NCBI GenBank assembly: GCA_001466705.2
Contig: LATX02000186.1
Span: 372,001-436,000 of the forward strand
Source: Moniliophthora roreri
Lineage: Eukaryota; Basidiomycota; Agaricomycetes; Agaricales; Marasmiaceae
Direction: 5' to 3'
Length of the DNA: 64,000 bases
Under the pieces are notes generated by a model. It worked only from the letters and a program-made list of their open reading frames with translations, was not told the origin of the DNA and searched no databases. This document shows, piece by piece, positions 24,086-37,282 of the stretch; positions within the stretch are counted from its first letter, which is position 1, and every line of letters begins with the position of its first letter. The translations under genes were made by a program, and so were the position numbers.

Positions 24086-24525
24086 ATCGGGGTTCTGGGG
24101 GCCACCCATTCTCTGGTATGGTTGCATCCCAAGACACTCGGCAACCGTAACGAACTTGTATCCTGCCTTTCTTCAATTCTAGGATGGCGGTGTACATTGC
24201 GTCTTTACTGTCAAAATAAGTCAGCCACTCGCTGCACCGGATAAATAGTGGTAGTTTGCGTACACTGTAACCTCTGCGAACGAAAAAAAAAAAAAAAAGA
24301 TTCATGTCATTGCTGAATTCCACCATGGGCCGTCATCCTGAATGATGGATGTCAGAAAAGCAGAGCAGAGTCAATGTGACGCGAAGAACTCACGAAAGTG
24401 AAAGCCACAGTATTAGGCCGAGTACACGAGTAGTATACAGTAGCCAAAGCCTGGCGCTTCTTTTCTGCTGGAAGGGCAACACCTGATGCGACGAAGACAG
24501 TAAGGAGTGGGAATAATAGCTTCAT
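24086..24525 (-). pseudogene. Chitin-deacetylase-like (CE4) pseudogene with lost core
   Basis: The start at 24525 gives a good secretion signal (MKLLFPLLTVFVASGVALPA), then RPNTVAFTF. A GT-AG intron (24393-24338) joins this to DDGPW, rebuilding the CE4 TFDDGP motif. About 120 bases further on is the family's C-terminal block: KDAMYTAILELKK followed by AGYKFVTVAECLGMQPYQ and GPQNPD. The middle of the domain, including the metal-binding HxxSH motif and the RPPYG block, is missing. The C-terminal block is interrupted by one extra base near 24166. A 17-base homopolymer lies in the gap. The extracellular chitin deacetylase function is lost. Confidence 0.8.
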
Positions 24526-25763
24526 TCCAAGGCTGAAGATGCTCCAAAAAAACAAAAATATTATATAGTCGATAGTGGGCACCAGGTCCTGAAATCGAGA
24601 TCGTGTTGAACGAGACGTTGAGAAGCTCCCGAACGGTTTCAAGCAATACGTGCTATCATCGGTACTCGCTACGTCAGGCTAGCAGGATGGCTGAAAGTGA
24701 CACTACTTCAATCATCATCACTCATTAGACAGTGTACGGGATATGATTCGTACCTGCGCCCAGTCTCTACAAGCAATCCACCAATTTTACTCAGACCAGG
24801 GACCAAATAGATAGCGAGCCAAGTGCGTACGAGCAGGTCAAACTACCGTTGACGAGAAACGACTTGCGCGACTAGATGTCCTGCGAAGAACTTGAAACGT
24901 AAACGAACTTTGACCGATCGACTGCAGGCTACTTCAAATGTCGTCTCATGACAGTGGGTTGCAGCCCGTAATTCATCCCGTTGAAATTTTGTTTGAGCCT
25001 GCAGTGTTGATGATGGTTGAGGAAGAGTCAGAGCAGAGCCGGAGAGACGCCGACGGCAATTTCTTTCTCTACAACGTCCATGGGTACCCAAGGTAACTCT
25101 GAGGCATGCAACTTCAATGCTTCGAGACATGTCCAGACTCTACAACAACTGGTGGATAGACCGCAAGTAACCGAGGATTTCCGAGTACTCCTTGATCACA
25201 GACCACGAGGAAGGCAACCTTGGGTTCGGATATATAACAGGTGCGTTGAACGTTCCCTTCCAGCTTTCTAAACATTATTCAACGTTCGGCTCCTTTACGG
25301 GGTCCATTCCTGCCAGGCAACATGCATGAAGAAGCCGAATGTCAAAATCAGTCGTCCTGTCAACGACTTGCCTGTCACCTTTCGCGGGATATATTTCGCG
25401 TGCAAGCAGACGGCAGTAGAAGACGAGGAAATCACTTTAAGAATGAGATCAACCTTCTCTGTTGTCAATTTTGCATCCTTGACCCACCACGTCAAGTCAA
25501 AATGGAGCCTCGTGTACCGAAAGAGTTGAACGAATCCGGGGCCTGAATTGCCTGAATCGGAATTCCTCGCAGTTGACTCATTACCTCAACTGTTGCTCTC
25601 CTGTCCTTCTTTTGCCTTCTATCGTTCTTCCCAAGCATCCCATCATCGATTTTTTGAATGACTTGCTCGCCTTCTAGACCAACTCCCTCCCATATTTTTC
25701 ACCCTGGTCTCATCCATCATCTTGTCTAGCTCCCTTATCCTCCTCACAAGCTCAAGGTTTAAT
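24526..25763. other. Unassigned region upstream of the Sfp1-like gene
   Basis: The plus strand at 25150-25530 has a run of open sequence with possible exons (VRIYN then CMKKPNVKISRPVNDLPVTF), but no family is recognised. The last 150 bases are pyrimidine-rich and probably form the promoter and leader of the next gene. Confidence 0.4.
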
Positions 25764-26979
25764 ATGTTTTGGCAAAACCCCTCACACGACTTTTCGATGT
25801 GAGTATTTCATATCTTCGACGATCAGTATTGATGCCAGTGGCTGATCATGTGTCCATATCATGTTCTTCTATTTTCCAGGGATATAATGGACCATTCCTC
25901 GAAACTACCATCCCCAAACCCAATGCCCAACGCGTGCCTCTACCAAGACGATATCTCGCAAGATATGAATCGGATCGCCTCATTTGAACGAAGCTTTGTA
26001 GGTTTTTCATCTTACTTTACACGTTTTTACTCTGGATCGCTCACGAGACTCTAGTGCTCCAGTTTTTTTTGCTGTGATGTCCAATTATCTGGCTTTCACG
26101 AGCTCCTCGAGCACATCGAAGAGGTGCACCTTGTCCTCCTTAATCAAGACGGCAAACCCCTCTACCATCCAAAAGTCGGCCCTCTCACCGATAAAAATGC
26201 CGAATACTCCAAATCTAAAACACGAACACATGCACAGTTCGGCCTCACATTCCCCTTTCCGCCCACTCCTACACCCCCTGCAACGTGTCGATTACCGGTG
26301 GCTGTGGCTTTTCACGAATATCATGACAGCGGCATGGCCGAGTATGGAGACGATGATCGTGGATATGACGAACGCGGATCCTTAGAACGCAGAAAATCAT
26401 TCCCGGCCAGTACGACGCCTTCCCCTGCATCTACACCTCGCGATGTACCGCCCTCATCGGATTCGGATATGTCCAGTGACGAAGAATCTCCGTTACCGTC
26501 GCCGATATCTCCCTCGCCTACGCGTCCCATACCCATAATTTCCATGGGGGAGATGACAGAAGAGACATCTTACCAACACGAAGAAATTGTTCCCAATATA
26601 TCTCGATACAAGTCCGTCGCTCATGCTCCGAAAGCTAATAGGAGATGGAAGAATGTCTCTCATCGGGAGCGGGTACACAAGTGTCCGGTAGGTTACACTC
26701 TTTTCTAAAGCATCTACCGTACTGACAAAGGCACCTTCACTCAGACTCCGGGATGCACGAAAGTGAGTGACCAACTACACGGATTTCATATCCGTATTCT
26801 GATTGTTACTATTCTAGTCATACCTTAACCCTAATGGCCTAAAATATCACCGTGACAAAGGGAGATGCATCATCGATTCCGAAACGGCTTTCATGCGGAG
26901 TCTTCCCACCAAAAGACGTCTTGCATATGCACATGTCAGCCCACCCTCACCTGCCTCCACCTCTCCTCCGACACCCTGA
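25764..26979 (+). CDS. C2H2 zinc-finger transcription factor, Sfp1-like
   Basis: Sfp1-type factors link nutrient signals to ribosome biogenesis genes in yeast; nuclear localisation is expected. Five exons (25764-25798, 25880-25997, 26055-26687, 26745-26762, 26818-26979) sum to 966 nt, giving 321 residues with no stop. The N-terminal finger half reads FCCDVQLSGFHELLEHIEEVH (Cys-Cys and His-His, around residue 60). A proline- and serine-rich middle follows. The C-terminal finger is CPTPGCTKSYLNPNGLKYH followed by RDKGRC, close to the Sfp1 consensus, split by two introns right around the 18-nt exon. The tail is PPSPASTSPPTP. The start is chosen because exon 1 is in phase with exon 2. Specific targets are unknown. 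Confidence 0.85.
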
Positions 26980-29900
26980 CCTGGCATCGATCCCGTAAGT
27001 GAGAGGCCATTATAAAAAGATGAAATTGGACTTCTTTCCTATTCACACCGAGCTACTCGGAGAGAACACGATGATTTCGTCTGGTGCTCTCGGGTTTTGG
27101 GTTCCGCGGAGCGGCGGTCATGTATTTACTCCTGCTTTCTGCCTTTCTCATTCTCTGACTCTTCTTCTTGTCTTCGGTGTATGATAGCCTCACCCACGTA
27201 TTGCAGCTTGTATCGTTATCCAGACGGCCTGCCTGTTTTTTTTTTTGTATCACCAATTGTCATTATCAGATGTTTCTATACACGTTCTAGTACCTTTTGG
27301 TCTTGCATAGTATGTATAACGTGTGGCCCCTGCCATGCCTTCCGTTCCCTTCGCGGACGATGTATCGGACCGTGTCGTTGCTAGCTTGCGTTATGTCAAA
27401 GGGAGATACGATAGGTATGTTCAAGGGGATTCGGTAATGTGGACCCTTGATTGTAGTGACCTAGCGCATTATAAGTAAAACGTTTGCACGCGGTGTGGCG
27501 TACTACCCGACGGTACGCGGTTACGGAGCCAAACGACTGATCATCTGACCATACAATAGTCAAGAATCATCAAAGCATAAGATATCCACGTTGGGCGTCG
27601 TTACTTGATAACGTTGATTCGAGGACGACTTAGCATCATGCGCTTGCTTTTATTATTAAAAGACAAACGTGAGACAAATGACGCTGCTGTGGTGTCACAA
27701 AGAAAAACGAGAACCTGGGGTTAATCGAGGAGGCAAGCTTCAGGAACGTCACTGTTGGGTTATTAGCATTTGATTTGAAATTTGATCCGCAGGAGCGAGC
27801 GCTGTTGACAACTTCTGTTCGTGTCTGTTCGCTAACGGGAGGAAGAAGTTTAAGCCTTTGGAATAAGGTTGAGAGAATATATAGCAAGACTGGCCCATCA
27901 GGCATCTACGGTAAGTGTCAGACACTCAATATCGTGGTCAAGAATTCCGGCAGGCAGAACGGGAGACCGACAGCTTTGGGAAAGTTGGGAACATGGCACT
28001 GAGTACAATGTCAAGTACGAGGTAAGTATACAGCCAATTAACTACTATACCTATGACGAAAACGACGTTGCATCCTTCCCATGAAAGAAAGCAGGCTTGG
28101 AACACAAATAAGTTGTTTTTTGGCATATCCGAGTAAGTTGTTGAACTTGTACTATTACGGGTGACAAACTGCCAAACCCACCTTATGATGTACAAAACTA
28201 GAAATGACAAGGCATGGAGAAAGTTTTTGCGGGCTGCCCTTTCGCCATTTACAGTACCCGTACCACACCGAGGAGACACAGCCGCACGTAATCACGGTAT
28301 GCTTGAAAATAGCGGGTTCGGGATGTGACAAGAGTCATGAATTTTTGCGGCCGCATTTCCGAGTCGAGTCCGGGTGGTCAGCAAGAAAGGTGTTTTCTCG
28401 CCAAGCTTCGACCTGGGCATCACATCGGGCCTGTATCCGAGAAAGCCATTCAATGAGCATTGGGTAAAGAACCAAGAAGAAGGTCGGAAAATCAGAAGAT
28501 GTTCCAATACCATTCCGTTCCGTAGTTGCAGATGGAGTTGGTCGATCCCATTATGGGATTACAGTTGTAAATCATCATTGTCTCCACACTGACGCGGTGT
28601 ATCAAGAGCTCCAGAGGGGTTTGGGGCTGATCTTTGCGAATCATCGAGGGGAAAGATCATGGGATGACGAAGAACTTCAGGAAGCAAAAGGGAGAAGAGG
28701 AATTTTCGGAGCGGGTTAGCGCCGATCTTCGGCAAACGCCGATTCAGACGCTCGTCGAGATCCTGAAGGATGACCGCGTCGAGTTGTGGAAGTTTGGGAA
28801 GTTGTCCTCGGGTAATGACACTCCTGAACACAGGAGCGAACGCGATGCCTTGGTACTGTCACTTGCGTCGTTCCTAGTCTTGGGGCGAGTCGAGCCTAGC
28901 CCCCGATCAATAAACCCCCTCGTACGTTACCTCGATACGTACGTCCACAGCACATCGGCCCCTCAAAACTCGGTTGTTTCCGACCTCAGTGGCGGTCCCG
29001 TATAACCATTCCAGTACATAATCAAAAATCCTCACCTCCCCTAGTCAACCGTTATCTCAATAAGGAGATATTTTTGGATTACTGGGACCAATGGGCAGTC
29101 TAGAGGCAACATTTTTTCCTGCTAGCTCGCATCCCTGAGCATCGTGATGTAAACCAACGAAAAGAGGGCGAAGCCCAAAAATCGTCGAAAAGTAGCTCAT
29201 TGGGCTCGAGAATGCTTGGTTCGGTCTGTGCAGTCCCATGACCCCTACAAGAGGGTGACTTTGGTTCGTGGATGCGACATACCGTGACTCCTAAGCCAGG
29301 GATTTTCCGTCCATCGGACGTCCCTGCGGTCTCGGTAGCTGTTACCTTGAGGCTTGACTTTGTGAAACCCTTCGGTACATATGCTATCCAAACGACAGGT
29401 CAGCGTCGCTTACTAGAAGCGCTACGGATCCCCGGACACAGGACTCGTGCATAGCACTGAGTCCTCAATACCCAATACGGACATTACTCGCCTTTCCTGA
29501 GTCGAGAAACTAGCGTAGTCAAACCCAATATCCAAGTCCAATCAATGATTAGCGGGAAATCGGGCACTTGAGGCTAGGAATGTATACGCACCCTATTAGG
29601 TACACAGCAATGCGTGGGCTTGGTTTGGCTAAGAGTCTAGCCGGGGGCGGAAAGTTGGCGGAAAGCCTAGAAAGTAACAGCGGCGACGGAGACGGGCTTG
29701 GAAAGCGAGGCGAAATGCTGCCACGCACTACCAAAATCGCTTAACTCGTTAACCGAAAACGCGTGAAAACCGATCGTGTCCAAGCAACTGCGTCGTATGC
29801 CAGGAAAGGCGTTCGGGATTGGCTACTGACCGTATGATAGGTATTAGGTGCCTCACCCCACACCTCCACTTATGTATGACCATTCAATTATAGCTCCTTG

Positions 29901-31587
29901 GCTCGGAACATCTAACCAGGGATATTCAGGTATCCCCGACCCCTGGGGCTTGAGAATTGCAGAGCACCCCGGGACGAAAGTGTCACAGAACGGTGCATCT
30001 ATTGAGGAATGTGGCGGTGTACCCATATACTAATCCTGTATCGCGTTTCTCAGCGTCCATTGAAGGCGAATTCGATCAATATCTCACCTCCCTAAACCAA
30101 GAATTGAATTGCTGCTCGTGGAGCCATCAGAGAAATACGAGGGCAGGAGAATCCCAATGATAACGGGGATCAACGTCAATTTATCAAGCGAAAGTTCATC
30201 GCTAATAACGCTTGGCCACGACTACGACAGATGTGAAACAAACGACCTTTTCCGGGTGAGCAGCATGCATGATTCTATCACGATTTGGCCCCAGACCCGC
30301 CCATTCCAACCTTCATTGGCTATCTGCTGACCCTCGCCGACTGATATCAATTTTGATGAGAGGACGCCGAAACATACGCGACACTACTTCTAGTTCGTTG
30401 TTGTCGGAACGTTAAACAGCCTCATGGGGCACCCAAGTGCAACCCAACCTTGCAGGGATAATCACCTCAGACAGATGTAATTTGAACATACTGGGAATTA
30501 GAGATTCCAAATGGTGAAGGAGGGCAACCGGAGTGGTTCCACCAACTTGGAAAACGGAGATCCCGCGAGACCGTTATGTCCGCGTGAAGCTAAAAAGTAC
30601 AGATTAGGTGGTATTACTTGACCGAAAGGGATTGTTGATCGCATACCTCTGTGGGGCTGATAGACATTATTGGGGCAAGTCCAAACAGAAAACAGGAAAA
30701 GTTGTTCCGTCATGAACGGTAAGTATACAACATCGATGATTGCATCTTGACGGTGTTGTCAGGTCGTGATAAGTAATTGATGGTACGCAGCAGACTTTCG
30801 GCTCTTCCAGCTTCAATATACCAATACTCGACGCACGACGAAGAGGTTTCGGTTGACGACCAATATAGGTAACTTTCTTTATAGATCGATTTGTGTGATG
30901 GTAATTGACCAAGATAGATGGGATGTATCACAGCTGATCAAGCCCGAGGGGTTTATCAAGATCCAAAGATACTTACGATAGTGCTAGTTCCAGAGGATTT
31001 AGTTGCTAATAGTCGTTGTGACAGCAAACAGGTCAGTTGACCAAACGTTTACAGATGGTCAAGGTAAAGCTGAGGTGGCGGAGCGCTGATAAAGGACAAG
31101 GTGCTGCTTAGGAACGAGATCACTTGTTCCTGTGAGTATGGGCAGAGGAAATTCTGTGAGTGATCTGGGGAGACATGGAGGGCGTGGATATTGTGCCGAA
31201 GAGCACGCAGAAATGGAGTCTGAGAAATAAAGGTTGCCAGCGGTTACTAGAGCCCAGAGTGGATTTAGCCGAAGCAAACGGTGTCGATATACTAGTGTAT
31301 GTGTGGCAATGTGGGGAAAAGAGACCCAAGGGATAATAGCGGGGGAGTGCTGATTTGTTGAGTAAATGGGGGCAATGCCACATCAAGGGAAGCGAGACGG
31401 GGCTGCATCTGACCGAGGTCATGGGAGAGCGGTGAAATGTTGCAACGTGGGTATTCAAACAGGCAAGTTGCTCCCACAGTGATTTCCGGGCCGATAGTCC
31501 CCTGTCACCTGATTCCGGAAAGGGAAAATAATATGTTTATGCCAGTCAAAGGTCGCTGTAAACCTCTCTGCTCGAATCCCACATGCC
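26980..31587. other. Long stretch without a recognised gene
   Basis: The first several hundred bases are probably 3' UTR of the Sfp1-like gene. The plus strand at 28500-28720 is open and protein-like (VVADGVGRSHYGITVVNHHC, then LQRGLGLIFANHRGERSWDD), but it ends at a TAG near 28718 and no family is recognised. The remainder (29.0-31.4 kb) shows only short open stretches on both strands and no repeat that I can match elsewhere in the window. About 100 bases before 31588 may be the promoter of the next gene. Confidence 0.4.
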
Positions 31588-34500
31588 ATGCTGCTCGACT
31601 TTCCGAGCCCTATCCTCACCGTTTCCCCCGATGCCCTCAAGCATCTAGACGGCGACGGAGCCATAAAATCTTTGTGGTACCGTGCGTAATGATTTTTTTG
31701 TTATCTGTCGGTTTCAGTGATATCTTGTCAATAGTGTTCACAAAGTGCAAGGGATCTTTGCATGACGGGCCTCGACTCGAGAATATTAGTTGGCGACTGT
31801 GGTATCAGGAGATGGCAGCAACGGGCTCGTATCGACCGCTCACTCCGAATTCCCCATCATCCGAAGTCACCGATAGGCCTTTCGTCCTATCTCAAGGTGA
31901 GTATCTCGTCGTAATTTCTCTCGAAAATTCCCGCTAATTTTCTCTACTCAATTATAGCATGTATCATTTCTCGTCAACCTATAGGACAGGTTATCTACGA
32001 GATGCTGCCAGGATCTTCACCCAATACGACTCAGACACTCAATTCAAAGCTCCGCATTCCAGTCGAGAAGAGGAAGGTGGCCGCGGATACCCAACCTGTC
32101 GCTCTTCTTCCTACCCCTGCAGCAGAGCTTCTGTCCATATCCATTATTCCCCAGGAATCATGCCCAGTGCCACTACCTCAATCACCGCAACCAGCAGTCG
32201 TTGCACCAGCTTCTATTCCGGGTATTTCCACAACCAATTTAGGACCCACCTCCACATCTGCACCGACCACCAACTCGAGTACTCAGTCATGTTTGAGTGT
32301 AGCTGGGAATGTCATAAATTCCCGTGCTGGGCCATCCTTCTTCCCTCGCGTGGTTGTCGTTAATCCTACGCCGAATCCGACCCCGCATCCCACACCACCC
32401 GCTACGCCCATACCTTTGTCTGTTTCTCTTCAACTTCCAGTCACAGTATCGGTAGCGAGAACCGATCCTTTGTCACTATCATCCTCGAGTCAGATGGTCC
32501 CTGGCAAATTGCTAATACCTCCGGTCCATTTATTGCAGCCTACGCCCACGTCAAGCTCAAACTCAAACATGCTGAATCCAAACTGTACGTCCGGCTCGCC
32601 TTCGCGGACTAATGGGCCCCATTCTACCGTGTCTACTCAAAAATCACCGGCGCTGGAGAAAGGGAAATTGGCATCCGATCCACAGCCAGGTACAGGAACA
32701 TTCTCGGCTTCGCACCCTGTGGTGACAGGACGGGCTGCAGTGTTAACGGCCTCAGAAACCCAACAGTCAAATTCCTCAAAACCTTCGAGTCTGGAGCCGA
32801 TACTCGGGAATCGTATTTCAGACTCACTCTTACCAATCTCACCGGATCCATCTTCCAGTTCTGTCGCTTCGTTCCATAATTGGACGATGACTACCAACTT
32901 GAGTGATCACTCGAGTCGCGCGCACACCACGGACGTCACATCATCAGGTGCTGTGCCTTCCGACAGTAAAGCTTCCAGTGGCGACAGCAGGATCAGTGTT
33001 GACGGAAACACTAATAAAGTTATTGCTCACGGGAACGCTAATGGCACTGTCAGGGGACTACCTTCATCTCCTGACGAGACCTCTAAGCGAGGTGATGCTG
33101 GCGCTTCTTCGCTTGCACCGAAGTTCTTCCTTAGCTCAACGAACGCCTCTCCTAGTCCTGGTAGCGGGACAAATGGAAGTGGTGGCCAATCATCGTTCAA
33201 CTCTTGTTCGGCTTCGGGAAGTTCCTTTGGGAGAAGAAGTGACGCGTCTCATTCGGAGTTGATGTCAGTATCGCCCCTGGATGGTGACGCGTCACAGGAC
33301 AACCAACCTCTTACACGGCACCAGCCGTCGCGTTCAGATGGGGATGTAGCAATACCAAATGCTACTGGTTCTACACTATCACAACCTTATGTGACCACTG
33401 GCCCGTCATCGTCTTCGTCATCATCACATTCGAGAACTACAAGGCGTACCACAGCGCAGTCAAATTCCCATCACTACCCATATCATGCGACACATAATTA
33501 CGCCCATAATACCCAGAAAGATATACCTCGTCGAGGAAAGTCCAAGAGTATCTCTGGGAGTCGGAGTCGTAGCAGAAATCGGATACATGATGGGTTGACC
33601 ATGACTTCCACGGCAGTGCCTGTTTCAAGCACATCGCCTCGTACCAAGAATGCTACCGGCACTAGTGATATTGGTGGCGCCAAGCCCAGACCAAGAAGAA
33701 AGGGCAGTGGAGAAGGAGGTGCGACGAGCGGGCGAGCGGTGGGAGACAGAGGGAGGTTTGCGCGACCATATGGCTACGGAATATACCAGGTCTTGACCCA
33801 GTCTCAAAATCAGTCCAATGCCGGTCCGTCGACTCAGAACCAGAAACCGAGTCAAGGCACGCAGCAGCAAGCGAAGCGAATGTTGTTCCGTGTAGGTAAT
33901 GGAGACGACGATGACGATGATTGGGAAGACGATGATTCTTCCTCGTTGTCGCGGTCCTTATCCCAATCCCAGTCAAGGTCGAGGTCAAGGTCATCGAGGT
34001 CCAGAAGAATGTCGAGTCGTTCTCCGGTGTTGACCGCAGCAAACGGCACCCAAGGGCCACGAGGAAGTCCAATACAACACGTGCGGAACGAAACGCTAAA
34101 CCGTGTTTCAAGTCCGCCTCAGTTGCCCGCACACACGCAGGATACTTCTCAGCACTGCATGCAACCAGGACCGCTCACTGAGTCACCCTTGCCCCAAGAT
34201 ACTCATCTTCACCTTCAACCCTCTCGGCAAATTTCTTCGGCTACGATTTCACAACACGCCGTTGCGACTTCTGAAACATCGCAACTTGCTGGCTCGCAGC
34301 AGCGACTATCCGAGCCAGCAACAGCGGAGAAGAATGACCAGGGGCACGAACTGAAGAAGGAAGGCGTGGTCGGTGCTGTTGTAGGTCCGAATGGAAGGAA
34401 GATTGTCGTAATAGCCACGGATGAAGATGAAGATGAGGACGATTATGACGATGATGACGATTGGGAAGAGGAAGACGAAGAAGATGATGATGCAGGTGAC

Positions 34501-36551
34501 AGTAAAACGAATAATGCCCCCACGGATATCACTGGGAAGGCCTCAGGCACTACAGGGACAAACACTGCTGCGCCCGAAGTGGCAAGAGCTTCGGATCCCG
34601 TACCTCCTGGTCATGAAGAGACGATCGAGGATGACGAAGGTTGGACATCCGCTTCCTCCGTTGAGAATGAATCTTCCAATCTGCCAGAAGTGAGTTACAT
34701 TACGATGTATGTGCTTTTTACTTTACTCAATCATTTACAGACTGGTACCACAGCCAAGGCTCCGACTACTGTTACTACTATTCGTAATGATGCAACGCAT
34801 GGAAACGGGACTGTGACAGACGCTACTGTTCAGCACAACAAAGACAACTGGCATAATAAAGAGAAGGGTAAACAAAAAGCGCCGGTACGTTGCAAGTGTC
34901 ACGTCTTGGATGGACGTGTCCTGATCCTTAATACTAGCAGCCGGTGTCCAAAGGCCCACCTCGACATTATCCTAATCCGCCGCCGCCGCAAGTACTCCAA
35001 CGAGCGCAATCTTCAAAATTTGTTGGGCCGGCAGGGCTTGGTTTCACCCAGCAGCAAACGCAGAAGAATCCTGGTGCTCGGCCGAAGGATACCGCCCAGG
35101 CACGCCAACATCATGTCGGTCATGGACACCCACCTTCATCTCGTCAACCTCGGTACCCTAGTGTTGATATGTCAGAAGCTGCGCTCGAGGCTCAGCGTCA
35201 GCTGGAGATGTTCGCAAAGAAACCCAAACGTGCTTGGTCAGGGTTAGCACGGTCTGGATCAGGTCTATTGAGTCAACTAATGAACCCGGACCCGGAAATC
35301 TTCCCTGCGAATCATCCATATAGGCGAGGATATTCAAGCGGTGACGTAGGCATGCCGAAAAGCGGAGTGACGAGACTAGGTATCGCACCGTTGACACCCG
35401 TTGGTGCTGAAAATGGAGGTAATCAGTATCCGGCGCCCAACGAGGTCAGAAAGGGCGGAATATCCGCAGCTGCGCCACCTGCCACAGCAGGACCTCGTCG
35501 TGGTGACGCTCAAATAGGAAACATGCGCCCACAGGCCCCTGGACTCCAACCTAGCAAGAGCGCGGTCGCTTTACCTCTGGCAGATAATGTGACTGCTGCA
35601 AGCGTAAAGGACAATACTATGGGCGCTCGACCCAGAGATGGTCAGCAGCAGAAGCAAAACAGAGTTGGCAATGGTGGTGTATACCGTCCAAAACGGCGAC
35701 CTGAAGATCAAGAAATGGAGGATACTGATACGGAGGAGGATGATCAACCCTTGGAAATGTCCAAGAGTGCGGCCCAAGCAAAGCTTGCTTTGGTGTTAGG
35801 CCGGAAAGGCGCTGCGAAACAGCAACCGCAACATCAGCGCCCCAGCATACTTGGCCGCAGCACGACTGATCCCACATCGGCTCAGGTCCTCCCGCCATCG
35901 CAAATTCAGCGAACACAGTCACAGCATGTTCCTGGGTCTACAGCGACGACTACAGCACCCATGCCTCTTGGCTATCCTTACAACTTGCCCTTGGCAGCAC
36001 CGCCTTCTTCACCCCGGACAACGAGGCAGTTAATGTTGAGGAAGGAAATGTCGGAGAGTCTAAGGGCCAATCTATTGTGGTCCAGGCAACTCAGTCGAGC
36101 GGAGACAATAGGTCCCCGACGACTTAGCTCTGCCAATGTGAGTGGACAATGGGACAACAACTACAACCACAACTACAACCACAATGGTAACGGCAACGGC
36201 AATGTCGTTAAGCCCAGCAATACTAGCGAGGGCAGCGGGGATAGCAATGCGGCACCTACGAATACTAGTCAATTCCCGACCCTTGTGCAGCTAAGTGCGA
36301 AGAGGCGACCAGGACGGGGCGTTATGGTCGATGCAGTTGGCGTTGGTGAACCAAGTATACAGGATGTTGGGTGGGCAGGGGATAGACCACTTAACCCCAG
36401 AAGAAAGAGTTCTGCGGCTGTCCCAGGACTTCGAAATGACCAAGTTGATGGTGAAGGCATTCACGTTGGCGGTGGCGCGAATGTCGTTACGAGAACAAGG
36501 AGTTGGGGTGGTTTAGCCGGTGGTACCGGGGGGATGACACGAATGTTCTAG
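31588..36551 (+). CDS. Mks1-like nutrient-signalling regulator (DUF1752/GATA-like N-terminus, DUF3295-type)
   Basis: Five exons (31588-31681, 31735-31896, 31958-34689, 34741-34884, 34941-36551) sum to 4743 nt, giving 1580 residues. The N-terminus (about residues 25-60) reads KSLWYLFTKCKGSLHDGPRL then ENISWRLWYQE, the short AreA GATA-like (DUF1752) domain found in yeast Mks1 and other fungal regulators. The rest is low complexity: a long Ser/Thr/Pro region, Arg-Ser repeats near residue 720, acidic runs (around 34420-34490) and Asn-Gly repeats near 36150-36200. Conserved C-terminal blocks include AALEAQRQLEMFAKKPKRAW, SKSAAQAKLALVLGRKG and TTRQLMLRKEMSESLRANLL, resembling DUF3295. Mks1 restrains retrograde and nitrogen signalling in yeast; the role here is inferred. 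The gene ends with GGMTRMF-stop. Confidence 0.85.
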
Positions 36552-37282
36552 GTCGCTGTTTCCATTTGTTCATGGGCATCTTCGTGTCTGGTGGATCGTC
36601 TGGATTGCACTTTGTCGTGCTTCCTCGCTCGCATTTTCGTCTGTTTCTCTGCTTCTCCGCTCTGGCTATTTGGGTTCATGGCATTCATCCACAGCACATA
36701 TTCAGCATAGTTGTATCATTGTATCATCCACCGTCAAGCTTGCATCCGTCATCTTTCACATCTCATTCACACGCAAATCACAGTCGCATGGTCGCATCTT
36801 CTCTGTCTAGTCATATTTCTATTCAGCTGTGTATATAACGTACATTCATGTGTAGTAACTGATTTATTCCTCCACTTTTTTTCACTGCGGTTCGCTGATG
36901 CTAGGGTTCTTTGTGCATAATTACCTGTCTCATTCTCCACCCTCCTTATCTCACACTCCAATGTAATAGTATTTCATTCAGTTCCAATGGCATGGAATCG
37001 TCCCGGTACCGTGAATCGAAGTGCGTAAATACCGATGACTCTGAATCTGTGGGAGGATAGGTACACAAGCCGAGGCGACGTTGCTTCAAGGCAAGCATGC
37101 CATTGGCTCCTCGCGAAGCGCAACGAGTCATTCGCGAATGATACGGGTACTATGGATTTTCCATTTCCTTTTTGCTGACGGGAGATCCAAGTCGGAGCAC
37201 CGCATAAATCAGGCAATACTAATAATGGGTTACTAAGCTTGGGCTGTTCACTGGCTGTTCATTTCTTGTTCTTACTATCATC
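36552..37282. other. 3' UTR of Mks1-like gene and TF1 promoter
   Basis: Pyrimidine-rich, T-rich sequence downstream of the stop, then about 250 bases before the TF1 start. Open stretches here look random. No separate gene seen. Confidence 0.5.

Noticed and set aside
28500..29005. Candidate small gene in the 27-31 kb gap
   Set aside because: Open frames are short, overlap in different frames, and show no domain or repeat partner; listed only as unassigned DNA.
31120..31458. Minus-strand open frame upstream of the Mks1-like gene
   Set aside because: Low-complexity Ser/His-rich translation with no family match, located in the probable promoter.
36150..36200. Asn/His/Gly-coding tandem repeat as a separate satellite
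   Set aside because: It is in frame within the Mks1-like gene and explained as low-complexity coding sequence.
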